Shown here: positions 1 through 12,213 of the stretch, in pieces
Numbering within the stretch: the first letter of the stretch is position 1
Layout: each line of letters starts with the position of its first letter
Origin: Trissonchulus latispiculum
Lineage: Eukaryota; Nematoda; Enoplea; Enoplida; Ironidae
DNA: 64,000 bases
Direction: 5' to 3'
NCBI GenBank assembly: GCA_030248195.1
Contig: JASAND010017595.1
Location: forward strand, 1 to 64,000
Translations under genes and position numbers: made by a program
Notes under the pieces: model-generated
What the model saw: only the letters and a program-made list of their open reading frames with translations
Told to the model about the DNA's origin: nothing
Databases searched by the model: none

Positions 1-1340
1 TTTTCCCTAACAAATGAGCAAAAATGAAGAAATATTGTTCATTTTTAGTTGGAAATAACGCTTTTGAAGCAAATTTGCGACTTTTTTCTTAATTTTTGAC
101 CAAGAAATCCCCCCCCCCCCCCCCATTCGATTTTTCCGACCCCCGCCCCACCTCAAAACGGCTGACCCCACCCACCCTAATTTCGGCTACCCCCTCCCCC
201 AACGTTTTCTCAAGGTACACTCTATGTATGTTCATATAGGTGTACATAAGTGGAGTGGGGGGTGGTGGTGATGTGGTTGTTTCAACCTCTCGAGGGCGCG
301 AAAAAATGGCCGCGCATTGGGTAATTTTGGGGTAAATTTCACAAAAATTTACAAAAACGCAAAAAGTTTTGGCTTAAGGTATTTCATCATAGGTGTGCGT
401 GTGGCTGGTATGTTTCCCGAACTTTGGTTGGGTCTGGGGGGGGGGTAAATCTTGACCGACCTCCGAAATGTGATGGGGGTACGCTCCGCTCCCCCAACCC
501 TTCCAGAATTCGGACATTTCAGAAATTTCTAAAATGGCCAAAAATTTTCAGTAATTTAGCCCTTTCCATCAAAATAAAGGCTTGTTTTTAACGTTTTAGG
601 CGTTTTTTGCACCAGTTTTTTTAAAGCGTTTTTAGGTCAAAATTTTAAAAATTTCTCAAAAAAGATGATTTATTTTTTGATCATAAATTGTTATAGCTAT
701 ATAACTTTTTGGGTACAGAAATCTTTGGGGGGGGGGGGGGTTCGGTCGGGGCATAGTTTCTCCCGGGGTGGGGGTCTTGGGAGTACTCCCCCATTTTCGA
801 CCAACTTTACCCCCTAGAATAGAGATTTTTGGACTATCCCTCCCCCCACTTTTTGGCTACCCCATGCACTTTTTGGTCAAAAAGTTAGCTACATGTTGCT
901 AAAAAATGGTTATTTTTTGAAAAAATTTTCTCAAATTCTGGCTTAAAATTGATTTAAACGGTGTAAAAACGCCTAAACCGATAAAAAGATGCCCTTATTT
1001 CGACAAAAAACGCGTTAAAATACAGAACATTTTACGTTTTTAGGCCATTTTTTGAATTTTCTGAGGTTTGGATTTTGGGGGAGGGGTTCGGGTGGGGGGT
1101 ACTCCTATCACATTTTGGGGGTCGATCACCAAATTTCCGAAGTTTACCCCCCCCCAACCAAAATTTCCAGGGAAACTATGGTTCGGGGGTAGCCAGAAGT
1201 TGGGGGAGGCGGAGGGTAAGTCAAAAAATCTGGGGGGGGGGGGGGGGTAAAGTTGGTCGAAAATGTTGGGGGCGACATCCCCCAACCCCCTAAAGAAACT
1301 ATGGTGGCTGGCGAAAAAAGTGGGAGGGGGGTTCATGGAG
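1..1340. repeat. G/C homopolymer-rich non-coding DNA
   Basis: No gene is seen. The stretch alternates A/T-rich text containing repeated 'aaaatttt' and 'cgcaaaaa' words with long runs of C or G, for example around 110-124, 727-740 and 1232-1247. The short open frames here are glycine/proline-rich artefacts of those runs. Similar G/C-tract DNA recurs at 7.1-7.7, 11.6-12.06, 13.5-13.75 and 14.85-15.25 kb, so it is probably one family of decayed repeats. Confidence 0.6.
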
Positions 1341-1507
1341 GATTACGAAAGATAAGGAACAAAAGTATCTACAAAATATATATATAGCCATGGGGTGAAA
1401 AAAAACCCACCCCCTTTTTGGGGGGAAAAACCCACCCGCCTCCTGAGTCATGGGTTGGAGATATGAGCTCCAAAACATAGCAGCAGGAAGCGCGACTCTT
1501 TCTAACC

Positions 1508-1539
1508 TTTTTTTTTTTTTTTTTTTTTTTTTTTATGAA

Positions 1540-1573
<34 letters not shown>
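1508..1573. repeat. Poly-T tract and (ATT)n microsatellite
   Basis: A run of about 27 T (1508-1534) is followed by about 11 copies of ATT (1541-1573). On the minus strand this is an (AAT)n tail then poly-A, and it directly follows the 3' end of the LINE remnant, so it is most simply that LINE's tail. Confidence 0.85.
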
Positions 1574-2884
1574 GATTAAACAAACAATAACAAGGTTACA
1601 GACAAGTGCAACATTTCTGCACTAAACATCTACAGAAAACAATGTCTCTCGCAGTGCCCTCTTGAAAGAGGGAAGCGAAGCTGAGTTGACTATACCATTA
1701 GGTAAGGAATTCCATTCATTGATAACTCTATTATGAAACAAATTTTTGACTGAGGTCAGGTTATTTTTCGTAACTCGAATTTTAAAACGATGACCTCTAG
1801 TATTTCGCATAGATATATTAGCTTGATACGTGAAAAGTTCGTTGAAGTCAATGGCAATAAGTCCACGTACAATCTTGTACATTAGAACTAAATCTTTATA
1901 ACGTCTACGTTTTTCTAAAGTTAGAGTCCTGAGATATCGACATCTATGGTCATAATCAAAATTTAAATTTGGAAGAATTCTTTCTGTAAAACGCCTCTGA
2001 ACGCTTTCTAACAACGAAATATCTTTGGGCTCCATACCTCGCAAGCCGTTTCTAAGATTGGGTGTACGTAAATACTGAATAACTTAAATTTGAAGAACGG
2101 ATCAGTAGAAATAAAACAATTATGTATCAAATTAGGAATATGAAGGGCTTTCTTGGCAATTTTACTACAGTGATCAGAAAATTTTAAATCATACCGAATA
2201 ATAACCCCCAAATCAACTGCAGATCTAACCGATTCTACATCAGAACCATTTATGACGTATTTGGCAATAGGATTATTAACCCCAATATGTAAAACCATAC
2301 ACTTATGAACCGCAATATCCAACTGCCAAATACGGAGCCACTGGTTCACTCTATCCAAATCCAATTGTAAGTTATCAGAAATTTCACCTTTTCGAACGGC
2401 CAAATATAGTTTAACATCATCAGCATAGAGAGAAATATTTGAGAGCTGCACTACTTCTGGTAGATCATTTATGTAGTATAGAAATAAAGTAGGACCTAAC
2501 ACAGAACCCTGCGGAACACCGCTTGTTAAGACAGTGTAAGAAGAAAAACTCAGACTGTACTCTTACTCTCTGGCGTCTTCCAGTTAAAAAAGCTTTTAGC
2601 CATTTTAGTAAAGTTCCACCAATACCTAAACTCTGTAACTTAAGCAAAAGTTTATTATGACTAACAGAATTAAAAGCCTTTTTAACATCTAGGAAAAGCA
2701 CATCAACGTAATCCCCTTTATCAATAGCAGAACTCCATCTAAAGACCGAAGTTATTAAACTTGTCAGCGTCGAATGCTTCTTTAAAAAACCATGTTGCAA
2801 TGGTGAAAAAATACCTTTCTGATGACCGTACTCAATTAAAATTTCATTGATAATTATCTCCATTGGTATGCAAAGATCAAGTCA
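1541..2884 (-). mobile_element. 5'-truncated Jockey/CR1-group LINE remnant
   Basis: Minus-strand non-LTR retrotransposon reduced to the second half of its reverse transcriptase plus the C-terminal region. It ends in an (AAT)n tail. No endonuclease domain remains, so it is 5'-truncated near 2884, the usual outcome of incomplete target-primed reverse transcription. No clear target-site duplication was found. The Jockey/CR1-group assignment rests on the spacing of the RT motifs and the C-terminal 'TRGH ... NEWNSLP' signature. Confidence 0.85.
1622..2868 (-). pseudogene. LINE reverse transcriptase, frameshifted
   Basis: Three overlapping minus-strand frames together carry the RT core. Motif A is FLDVKKAFNSVSH (first frame, ending near 2465; the catalytic Asp is kept). 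Motif B, SGVPQGSVLGP, straddles the frame change around 2500-2530. Motif C is YADDVKLY in the second frame (2008-2502). The third frame (1622-2044) holds the C-terminal 'RRFTERI ... TRGHRFK ... NEWNSLP' region typical of Jockey/CR1 LINEs. At least two frameshifts separate the pieces and the N-terminal half is missing, so it is a dead copy. Confidence 0.88.
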
Positions 2885-4081
2885 TTTGGTTCACTCCTGC
2901 TCATTTTATGACATTTTGAAAATGACAACTACTTTTTGGTTGAACCATCCAAAAATTTACCAAAAGTTTGGACCGATGTAACTTTTGACTGGGTTGGGTT
3001 AGAAAAGTTTTGCAAATATCTGCAATGATGGCAACTCTTCCTCTTTGCACACAGCCAAAATTAGACCGATCCGCTGTACCGTTGGTCTGGCACATTGCCA
3101 AACGTGGCGGGGAAAAAACCCACTTTGGGGGGAAAAACCCACCCAAATTTTTTTGAAAAATTTTTTAACAACTCAACACGGAAACAATTAGAGACTATAG
3201 CACGGTACTATCGAGCACGCTGCGTCATCCTATGCGGTCAGAGTCGGACAATTTTGCTTCCCTGGCTAGCTAGGGGACAAAAACCTTGAAAGTGCCATTT
3301 CGCTGCTGGAGGACCCAATACAGGTACAATTGTGGATTTTAACAGCCAATTCTACGTAAAAAACCATTCTCTATACGATAGAATAATAAGTTTTATCAAA
3401 TTACATCATTTTTAGCATTTTTCAAAAATTGCCCTATGTTTATGTGTTAAACTTTATGAAACCTGGCCAGTTGATGCAGCATTTTCAACGGCACATGAGA
3501 GCTCAAAAAAAAGCTACTTAGATCGGGTTTTTTGGTTCATACTAACTAAAAAAGGGTTGAATTTTACACTGGAAGTGTCAGAATTGCGATAGAACAATTT
3601 TTAAGACCTGTGAGGGGTGGGTTTATTTTCCCCACATTTGGGTTTTTTCCCCCCATTGGGTTTTTCCCCCCGCTACTTTTTGCATTATACCGCCCTAGCG
3701 GTATATACAACCTACAGAAGTGCAAATAGGCTTAAAAGAAAGTTCTAAGTATATACGCCAAGTACGATGGTATATAAAGTTCTCAGATTGCCCTTATAAT
3801 AAAAATGTTCCAGCCAAAATCCGAAAATGTGGGTTTTTCCCCCCATGGCTATAAGTAAAGGTATGACGCCGAGGCTTTGAAAGAATTAAGGAAAAGACAA
3901 GTTCGCCGAAGGCGCAAAATTTTTTCAGCAAAGTTTCCGTAGTTCAAAACTTTTAAGGAAATTAGTAAAATTTTACTACTGAAGCTCCAAATATGTGGTG
4001 TGTTTTTCTGAGGAAAAAGTGTGCGAAAACACAGTATATATATATATATACAAACACAAAAATTTATATGATCATTTAGCC

Positions 4082-7000
4082 ATGGAATTAAATCCGGAAA
4101 CAATGATGTGGATTGCGGCGGGTGGGCTGCCCATCATTCTTTTGCCATTCCTTCCTCTGCTCTGGATCCCGTGGGCCCTCTATGTGGCCTACTTTGTGTG
4201 GTATCAGTTTGTCAGCATCTCCTACATTGATCCCAAGAATAGGGCTGTCTATATTACGGGTCAGTTTTTTCAGTTCAGTCTACGTATTTTTGGGGTTTTG
4301 TGATTTTTTCTGTTTTTCTTTTCCCCCTTTATCGATTTCTTTTTATTTTGCATACGTAATTGTCTTGTAGCCTTCTGTCGGTTTAGGGTTTTTATGTATG
4401 GCAGACTGTATATATATAGTTTTTAGTTTTAGTTTTTAGCTTTAATTTCTTGGCGTTGGTTCTTAAATATAATTTCTTAAGCTTTGGTATATATATAATA
4501 TATAATGTGTATATATATATTATACGTACATTTGTTGGTTATAGGTTGTGACTCAGGTTTTGGTCACGAGATTGCCGTAGTTTTGGATCAACAAGGCTTT
4601 CATGTCTTTGCCGGTTGTCTTCAGCCGGAAGGTTCTGGTGCTGGCTTTCTCAGGGCCCAGTCTTCAGACAGGCTTAAGGTACGAAATAACTTTTTCTGAA
4701 GGACAAGAAACCAAATATGTGTTTATGGCCACCAAAACGACAAATTTTTGGCAATCCCCCGGTTTCTCAGCTTTTGCTCTCCCCTTCAATTTTTGCTTAA
4801 AAAGTGGCCAAAGTTGGCAAAAAATCGAAAGTTTTATTTTAGGGGTTTTGACAATCTTTGGGGACCCTCCTCCCTCTAGGTTTTTTGCCCGGCTACACCT
4901 ATGGTATTTCGTTTGTTTTGGACGGGGGGCAGCTGTAGTGTTTCTATTTCTTTTTTTAAGATGAAAATATTGTGAGCATGAAAATACTAAGACGAGGCTC
5001 AACTTGTCATAAAGCTAAGACAACGTGTCCATAAAACGTTTGACTTGGGAGATGTGCTTGCTTGAGAGGCTTGAGAGAGAGATAGGTAAATCAATTATGT
5101 AAATTTCGATATTTTGGTTAGAAAATTGTTTTCCTCTATTGTCCCGTTTTCTTCCCTTGAGTCGAGATGGCCGAGTGGTCTAAGGCGCTGGTCAAAACTT
5201 CCGATCTTACGGTCGGTAATTCGATCCCCGGAGGCCACAAAGCTTTCTCGACTCTAGCCAACCCAGCTATCCATCCTTCACTGGTCGGTAAATGGGTACC
5301 ACTACGGTGGGAAGGTAGCAGGAATCTATGTAGAAGGGCCGGCTCCCCTTCCATGGATGCAGTCATCACTTGAGGTGACACTCCTGGCTCTACGGCTGAG
5401 AATCCGGGGATGAGAACCGGCACCCCATGTCCTGTGGCAGGACGGAGATTTCTCTTGGGGTAAACCTTTACCTTTTTTACCTTACCTTCCCTCACTCCTT
5501 TTTCACTCCTTTTACCCCTTTGGTAACTTAAGTGGAACCCTAGACATAAAGAAAAACTGGAGAATTAAGTACATACGTAGACTACTTTTAATTGTTATGA
5601 AAAAACTTATAATAATAAATGTTCTTTGATTTCTTTATTATGTATTCAGGTTCGTGCTGCTTAAGGCTTGGTTCGAACCGTTAAGTGACTAACATTTTAC
5701 TTCAGGTCCTGCCATTGGATGTTACCAATGATGAGAGTGTTGCTGAATGTGCTCGCCAGATTACTCAAATTTGTGAGGAAAAAGGTTTAGGTAGGCCGTA
5801 GGTTCTGGTTACTTTTTACTTTTAAGTCAATTTGGATTGGATTTTTTATGTATATAATAACTAGTGATGGGAACTGGATATCCGGATATCCGTTTACATT
5901 TTAGACAAAGTATTTTTAAAACCAAGGTTGCAGTTTGGCTGTATGATGGAAGTTTACAGGGCAACGAAAAATTGAAATTTTAAGTGTAACATCAAAAAAA
6001 TTTCTCCAATTTATGTTTTAAATAACCGGATATCCGGACATCCGTTAACGCTAGACGGATATCTGGATGTGAAAAAATATCCGGTGCCCATCACTAGTAA
6101 TAGCGTACATAACTCGTGTTAAACATTCGTCTTATATATGTCGCCTATTCCATCTATTGTAGTGGTGTTTTCTAGAACTGTGGGCCCTCTACAACAATGC
6201 GGGCATCGCCACAGCGGGTGAGGTGGAGTGGTGCCCCCTCTCACTGTATCAGCAGAGTTTGGATGTCAACTTGATGGGAGTGATCCGAGTCACAAAGTCT
6301 GTCCTAAGTCTCATCCGGAAAAGTCGAGGTTTGTAAGCCTTGTGGACTGTTGCAGAGAGAGTAGTGAGTGTAGAAGACAATATTTTTTGTGTACAAATTC
6401 TGTAGCACATTTTTGCAAACTTTCGGCTTCTATTTGAGGCAGATGTAGTAGTTAAAAGTGAGGGGTGAAAATTTGAATATTTGTTCGAATGTTTTTTGCA
6501 AAGTTTTACATTGTCCTGGTTAAAACAGCCAAAAATCTCCAAACAGTGGCTAATGGCTAATTTTTGGTGTTTTTCAGCTAAAATAGCATAAAAAAGCATA
6601 AATTGCTTCAAAAATTCGGCAAAGCCAGAAAACTCTGAATGCTGGAGTAAAATTGGACAATTTTTGATTTTGGCGGGCTCCTTTAATGGGCCCCAGTAAA
6701 AGTAAAATAAATGTGTCGTTTATTTGAACCAGTTGCTTTTTTCAAACACTTTTTTCTTTTCACTCTTCTATTTTTTCTAATATTTACTGTTCCAAGCGTT
6801 TTTTCTAATATTTACTGTTTCAGGCCGTATTGTGAGTGTGACGAGTGGAATCGCCCGCGTACCCTACCCCGGTCGGACCAGCTACTGTGCTTCCAAGGCG
6901 GGCGTGGAAAGTTTCATGGAATGTCTGCGCTATGAGATGAGAAAGTTTGATGTTCATGTTAGTTTGTTTTAAGATTTTTTAAAATTTTTATTTAAATTTA

Positions 7001-8679
7001 TATATTTTAAATTCTAAATAGTTAACTTGTCTTGTTTCTTTGAACACACACACAACAGTACGCATACAGAGTATTTTTTTACCCGGAGGGGGCGAGGGTG
7101 CCCCCGAAATTGACCTCTCCCCCGAAATCGCCCCTCCCGGGATTGTTGCTCCCCCTGGATTTTCGGGGTCCCAAATTTTTGCTAAAAATAAGCAAATTTT
7201 CAAAACTTTTCCGGCCCTGCCTGAGATTTTTTCGTAAAAATGGCTATTTTTAGCTTAAATCCTGGCATCTTCGAGAACTTTTTGCGTTTCTACCTGTAAC
7301 ATATGCGCCAAAAATACCATTTTTGGACATACGAAAAATTTCTTCCCCTAGTTTACTTCTAGCCCAGAATTTGGGGGGGGGGCGATATGGGGGGCTCAAA
7401 GAAGCCCCCATCCCCATCGATGGGGGGGCTCGCCGAAAATGGGGGCTTATTTCTTGACAAATGTTTATGTTTTTGTGTATTAAAAAATGCTAAAAATCGC
7501 TAAAAGTAATTAATTTTTGGTGTTTTTTGATCTAAAAATAGCGGAAATTTAGGTAAAAATCCGGCGAAGCCGGAAAATGTTTTGAAAATTTAGGCTAAAA
7601 ATGGTAAAAAATGGCAATTTTTGGGGTTATGGGGGGTCTCCTCGAATGGGGGAGCCCCCTCCAGTAGAAGTAAGCCAGTCCCCCCCCCCCGAAAAAACCC
7701 TAAAAATACCCTGCGCATACAGTACATATATATATACAGTACGACACGTATATTATGTACTTTTTTGATTTTTTGTGGTGTATTGCAGGTTTGTGTGGTC
7801 AACCCGGGCAACCATACCGGAGCCACGAAAATTTTTGCCAACATGGAAAAGTCATTGGAGGGCGTTTATCAGGCCATGAGCCCTGAGCTAAGGGCAGAGT
7901 ATGGTGAAAAATATCTACAGGCCTATAGGCGTAGTCTTGTGGGTGGTATGTAACATTCCGTCTTAACTAGACTTTTTGTGAAATAATGTTTTTTTGTGAA
8001 TTGCTAGAATTTTGGGGTAGCCGTTATGTATGCTCAAGCTTTGAGAAGGTTTTGGTGCGTTCAGTACCTAATCCAGAGGGGGGGCCCCACGGCTTTTTGA
8101 TTGTGAGGGGGGGGGTGGCGCATGGGCGTTATCCAGGATTTAGGAAAAGTCTGGACCTAACTTTATCTAAAAATGTCCAAATCTGCACCAAAAAGTGCTG
8201 ATAATTTCTTTTCGGTCTGGCTAATGTGCCAAAATTACTGAGAGACATCCAGCTTTAGTCAAGTCACATTTTAGTTCCGCAATAAAAGGTTTCTCATTCT
8301 TGTTTCTGAATCTTTCCTCTAGCATTTTCCTAATTTTATTATCATCTTTAATCTAAACAAACTTACTAGTATTGCTTATGCATTTATATTTTATTAAATC
8401 AATAATAAATAATTAAATATATAAATAATTATTAAATAATTAAATTAAATTTTATTTATTTCAGCCTACATGTATGCGGGTACCAGCATTAGTCAGGTGC
8501 TGGAGGCTCTAGACCAAGCCATTCGATCCCGGCGCCCCCGGGATCGCTACAAGCCCATGCCCCTGGGCTGGCTTCTCTGGGACTACCTGATGCAGGCTCT
8601 GCCCAATGAACTGGCCGATTGGTTGGTCTGGCTCTGTATCACCCGATCCTTGCCGAAACCGGCTGTTATGGATAGATAA
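4082..8679 (+). CDS. Membrane-anchored short-chain dehydrogenase/reductase, SDR9C (BDH1-like)
   Basis: Complete seven-exon gene: 4082-4259, 4545-4678, 5706-5790, 6176-6328, 6824-6957, 7789-7945, 8465-8679. All introns are GT-AG and the exons join in frame to 351 aa. Residues 10-41 form a hydrophobic anchor. The NAD(P)-binding motif TGCDSGFG is at 59-66 and NNAG at 139-142. The catalytic tetrad is complete: Asn164, Ser191, Tyr204 and Lys208 (YCASK). The text 'CLRYEM' and 'NPGN' after the active site and a C-terminal hydrophobic helix match SDR9C enzymes (3-hydroxybutyrate dehydrogenase type 1, retinol dehydrogenases, 11-beta-HSD2). BDH1 is the closest by eye, but the substrate (hydroxybutyrate, retinol or steroid) cannot be read from the sequence. 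The start is the only ATG giving the full anchor. The introns hold several mobile elements. Confidence 0.93.
5161..5500 (+). repeat. tRNA-derived SINE in SDR intron 2
   Basis: The head looks like a class II (Leu/Ser) tRNA: box A TGGCCGAGTGG at 5168-5178 and a box-B-like GGTAATTCGATCC at 5215-5227 with two extra bases. The first seven bases, GTCGAGA, can pair with TCTCGAC at 5246-5252. A non-tRNA body follows and ends in a pyrimidine-rich CCTTTT/CCTTACC tail. The widened T arm and long body argue against a functional tRNA gene. It lies in sense inside intron 2 of the SDR gene. Confidence 0.6.
5862..6096. mobile_element. hAT-type MITE in SDR intron 3
   Basis: A 235-bp non-autonomous element. 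It begins TAGTGATGGG and ends CCCATCACTA, with GGATATCCG words repeated just inside both ends. Flanks ATAATAAC and GTAATAGC agree at 6 of 8 positions, differing by two transitions, as expected of an aged 8-bp hAT target duplication. No coding capacity. Confidence 0.78.
7067..7713. mobile_element. C/G-rich TIR element in SDR intron 5
   Basis: The ends are CAGAGTATTTTT and AAAAATACCCTG, 11 of 12 positions complementary. They are flanked by the direct repeat CGCATA (7061-7066 and 7714-7719). The interior is non-coding and full of C and G runs. The CAG..CTG ends would suit a hAT relative, but the duplication I can see is 6 bp rather than 8. Confidence 0.55.
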
Positions 8680-9267
8680 TGTTGTTAGGGCGTTTAGATT
8701 TTTTATCAGAATTTTATTTATTTCAGAATTTATTTTCAAAATGCTGGATACGCCGATGTCCAAAAGCTATATATTGTAAAAGTCACCATCATATTTTTGG
8801 TCATCATTATTATACCAAGCAAACGCCCACCAATTACTTTATCAGAATTTCATGTAATTGGTTGGTGTTTGGTTTGGTATTGGTTGACCAGAATATGCTG
8901 GTGTCCTTTATAATATAGCTTGTGAACATCTGTGTATCCAGCATTTTGAGAAAAATGGGGACCTGGCAAAAAAGATTTGAGGATTTTTTACGTAAAATAT
9001 CAAACTTTTTGCAATGAAAGAAAGAAAGATTTACTCCAGAAATTAACAAGACGGAACGTACAACGATTATACAGTTTAAAATGTAAAATGAAATGTTCAT
9101 AACATTTTCTATTGGACAGCCCGAAAGGAGGGGGCTTCAGTCAACAAGCCCCCCCCCCTGGATACGCTCATGTTTGCAGTATACAATTCAATTGCTCAAT
9201 GTTGTTTACATTGCTGTGTTTTTGTTGTTTCTATGACTGCGGGCAGTTTTAGCTGCGTCTGTCTAAA
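8680..9267. other. 3' flank of the SDR gene
   Basis: No gene or RNA is seen. There is no canonical AATAAA close to the SDR stop codon. The stretch has a C run near 9150 and AT-rich text leading to the MITE at 9275. Confidence 0.5.
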
Positions 9268-9274
9268 GTTTTAT

Positions 9275-9621
9275 CAAGAGCACATAATAGATAAGAGTAA
9301 GAAACTCTTACGCTAGCATGTACAAATCATGTAGGGTATGCTCGGTTCATTAACTCGGGACCCCCCCCGTAACTTCCGGGGGGGGGGGGTCCCACTTTGC
9401 ACTAAATACACGCTTTCATATAAGCGTGTGTCTGCTCGCTGATTGGCCCGTTAGCCTAAGGCTTATGGTAGGTAATTTATTAGTTATTTTAATTAATTAA
9501 TTATAACTTTAATTAACTTAGTGCAATTAAAAAAACTAATTCGACAACTTTGTAGCATTTTTTCTGCTCTTTCCAATGATATAAAAAATTTTTTCTTACT
9601 CTTATCTATTATGTACTCTTG
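9275..9621. mobile_element. Monomeric MITE with CAAGAG ends and 7-bp TSD
   Basis: A 347-bp element starting CAAGAGCACATAATAG and ending in the complementary CTATTATGTACTCTTG. It is flanked by a perfect 7-bp direct repeat, GTTTTAT (9268-9274 and 9622-9628). The interior has a small C8/G10 hairpin near 9360-9391. It is about 90% identical by eye to one arm of the palindromic copy at 30567-31235. Other family members are at 14731, 37672 and 48008. Confidence 0.85.
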
Positions 9622-9628
9622 GTTTTAT

Positions 9629-11250
9629 GAATTCTGATTTTGTGATTTTAGCAATTTGCTGTGTTGATTAGTTAGTTGTTATATGCATCATGCTGCTCGT
9701 TCTGTATTGATATAGGTATATAACTTTACGCATGTTTGGTTTATTTGCAAATTCCTGCTATGTTGTTGTTATTATTATTGTTTGTGATTCAGTGCCTACC
9801 TTTATATTTTTCATTGTGTCTATTTTTGAGATTAAATGCGATTATAATCTTGCTTGCCCCTTGCTATTTCCATTAAAAGTTGTTGCACAGTGTGACTGCT
9901 TCCTGCAAAACTACGTAGATTTAGTGTAGAGTTTGGTGCTAATTTGGATGTTTTGTCCACCGAGTGTTTGACGGAATGACCGGTTGTGTAGACCAAAAAG
10001 TTTTAGGCCAAGTCGAGTAGTATTTACTGTAGAATTGATGCTAAAAAGGATTGCTTGAATCTGGTAATTTTGTTTAATTGTTAAGTTTGGTTGCATGGTG
10101 GGTGGTGACCTGCCGCGAGGCCTATCCATAAAGCCAGCCAATAACGCTGGCCCAGCTTCCAACAAATCCGCCACAACCTTACATTGAAGCCAGTACAAAA
10201 TGTAGATGCTGACACTGGTCTACTGGAGGCTCCCCTCCCCCCAAACACCCGTCTGTCTGCGTTCTTACTGGTATTGTTGATTGCTACGACAAAGTGTGGT
10301 AGTTCATTTTCCTAGAATAGTCATACAGACTGTGGCAATTGAAAAAATTCAGCAGCACTAAATTTATCTTGTTAGCGGCATTCTTGTCCGCACAATCTGG
10401 TAAAAACAGTTTTTGATCTACGTATGATTTATTCCGAAAATTATGACGTAAGACGCATATACGTACCTGATAAAAATTAATTGCGCGAAAGTGCTCTACA
10501 TAAATTAATTCCTGGGGTTAGTAAACATTTGAAAAAATTCTTCAACTGTCGGAGGGATCCGTTCCCCAGTTTAGGTTTTTAGTCGTCGCTGGCCATGTTT
10601 GTCTTTGCTGAAGCGCATACAACTCCCACACAAATAAAATAATGTTTTTTTAACAGTACAAAACTAATTTTTGACGCAAAGGCAGCAATTTCTTGACGCA
10701 GTAAAATTTTTCCCGACGCAGCACTGGTGTAAATCGTGAAACGAAAAACCCTGTACTGACCTATAGTGGTTGACCTCCTTCCTTACAGCCTTACTGCTTC
10801 TCGTTGTGTCGCTGAATAGCGTGTAGGCATACAGAGCAAGCGTGTTTAAGGCTTATACTAAATGGTTCCTCCCTCCATAAGCAAGCAAGTTCCTTTGGGT
10901 TCCAAATTTTGCTCAGAAGACCAAATATTTGATAACTTATCTGGCTTTGCCGGAGATTTTTACTTTTTCCCATTTTGACCATTAAATGTGACTATTTTTT
11001 GATACATAAAAATCAACTTTTGCAGTGTATATATGCGAGAAAACTAGCACTATTTTTAGCATTATTTGTAGAAAACTTACACCCCTTCACTGCTTTTAGA
11101 AAAATTCCATCCCAATAATTTCTCGTCCCTTGGAGTTTTGAGGGGCCCTCCAAGCAGCAAAAAAATTCTAGAATAAGCCCAGTATAGTTGTTACCTGTTG
11201 TGGCTGTACCTATTGATTCTTTGTCCCAGTTTAAACATACCTACATTGTA
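9629..11250. other. Intergenic DNA, no gene recognised
   Basis: AT-rich, with stop codons frequent in all frames. A minus-strand frame at 9911-10198 is open for 95 codons but matches no family I know and has no splice or start context. Nothing else could be supported. Confidence 0.4.
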
Positions 11251-11254
11251 AATA

Positions 11255-11425
11255 GTTGAGCGTCTTTTTTATGTTGTGACTGTGAGCGTCCAACCTTCGG
11301 GTTGTGGGCAAAGTTTCTGGTTCAAGAACAGAAAAACTGAGCAGCGTCCGTATGGCTAAGCTGGGAATCGAACCTCGGACCTTTCGCTCCGAATTGTTGT
11401 CAACCATTTTAGCTGTGTGGTCTTG
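11255..11425 (-). repeat. tRNA-derived SINE head (minus strand)
   Basis: Read on the minus strand there is an A-box-like AGCTAAAATGG (11404-11414) and a perfect B-box GGTTCGATTCC (11364-11374), spaced as in a tRNA. The acceptor stem does not pair and a non-tRNA body follows toward 11255. This looks like a SINE or tRNA pseudogene, not a working tRNA. Confidence 0.5.
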
Positions 11426-11559
11426 GATCTTAATTGTAGGGTAGATAGGCATCCCTGGTATACTTGTTATGCGTAATATTTACCGTTTTGCGGCTTCGCC
11501 AATCCTTGATTAGTTGGTTCATGCTTTTTCAGAGTCATTTTTTAGGAATTTTACGCGTA

Positions 11560-12110
11560 AATTTATATTAAAAAATGTTCAGTTTTTAGTTCAGCAGCAA
11601 AAATAGCTATTTGTTTCCGAACCCCCCCCCCTGAAATTTGTGCCACCCCAGACCACCTGGGGTCCGCCCCCAGACTTCCTCCAATATTTTGCCAGTGGTC
11701 TATCTCTAGGTAGCTGGTTTTTTCCTTGGCAAAAATTTCTGGGGGGGGGGAGTCTGGGGGGCGGTCCCCCCCAGGTTTTGGGGGCACGGATTTCTGGTGG
11801 GGAGGGGAGAAAAGTTTTCGAAAAATGCTTAAAAAATAGCTATTTTTGGCTGCTGAGTTAAAATATTAACTATTTTTAACCTAAATGGAAGCTTAAAATA
11901 GCTAAAAAATGCTTAAAAATGTCTAAAAATCCGACGAAGCCGGAAAAAATTTTCAAAATTTACCCTCAAAACCCTATTTTTCTGGGGGGGGGGAAGGCCC
12001 GAATCCTGGTGGTGCAATTCTGGGGGGGGACGAATGTCTGGGGGGGTGCCAGGGTAGGATGCTATTCTCATTCTGTCTGGAGGAAATAGCCAGGGTAGGA
12101 TGCTATTCTA
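11560..12110. repeat. C/G-tract repeat DNA with a short direct repeat
   Basis: Runs of 7-10 G or C alternate with 'aaaatagc' words, like the other C/G-tract repeats in the window. At the right edge the 21-bp word beginning GCCAGGGTAGGATG occurs twice (from 12048 and from 12089, 41 bp apart). No coding potential. It lies just upstream of the ferritin gene. Confidence 0.5.
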
Positions 12111-12213
12111 GTTTTATATTGTTTTTAATTTTTTTGGTATACACTAGTCTATTCTGCTTTAGTGTTTAGTTTTAGTGCTTTCGTCTTGTCTTTTGACTTC
12201 TGCTGGGTTCAGT

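Larger units (their letters stand above)
1385..3851. mobile_element. TIR element with CCATGGGG ends, interrupted by a LINE
   Basis: The left end reads TAGCCATGGGG followed by an AAAACCCA run. The right end is the mirror image, TGGGTTTTTCCCCCC then ATGGCTA. Both ends are flanked by TA, as expected for a Tc1/mariner-type target duplication, although the left flank is TA-rich so the TSD is weak evidence. Internal copies of the end motif lie near 3105-3147 and 3610-3675. No transposase is visible, so it would be non-autonomous. The LINE fragment at 1541-2884 sits inside it. Confidence 0.45.

Noticed and set aside
1040..1336. 98-codon Pro-rich minus-strand ORF
   Set aside because: Encoded by C/G homopolymer DNA that is closed in other copies of the repeat.
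5161..5252. Functional tRNA-Leu/Ser gene
   Set aside because: Two extra bases in the T arm, a long stretch before the pairing acceptor strand and a SINE-like body make a repeat more likely.
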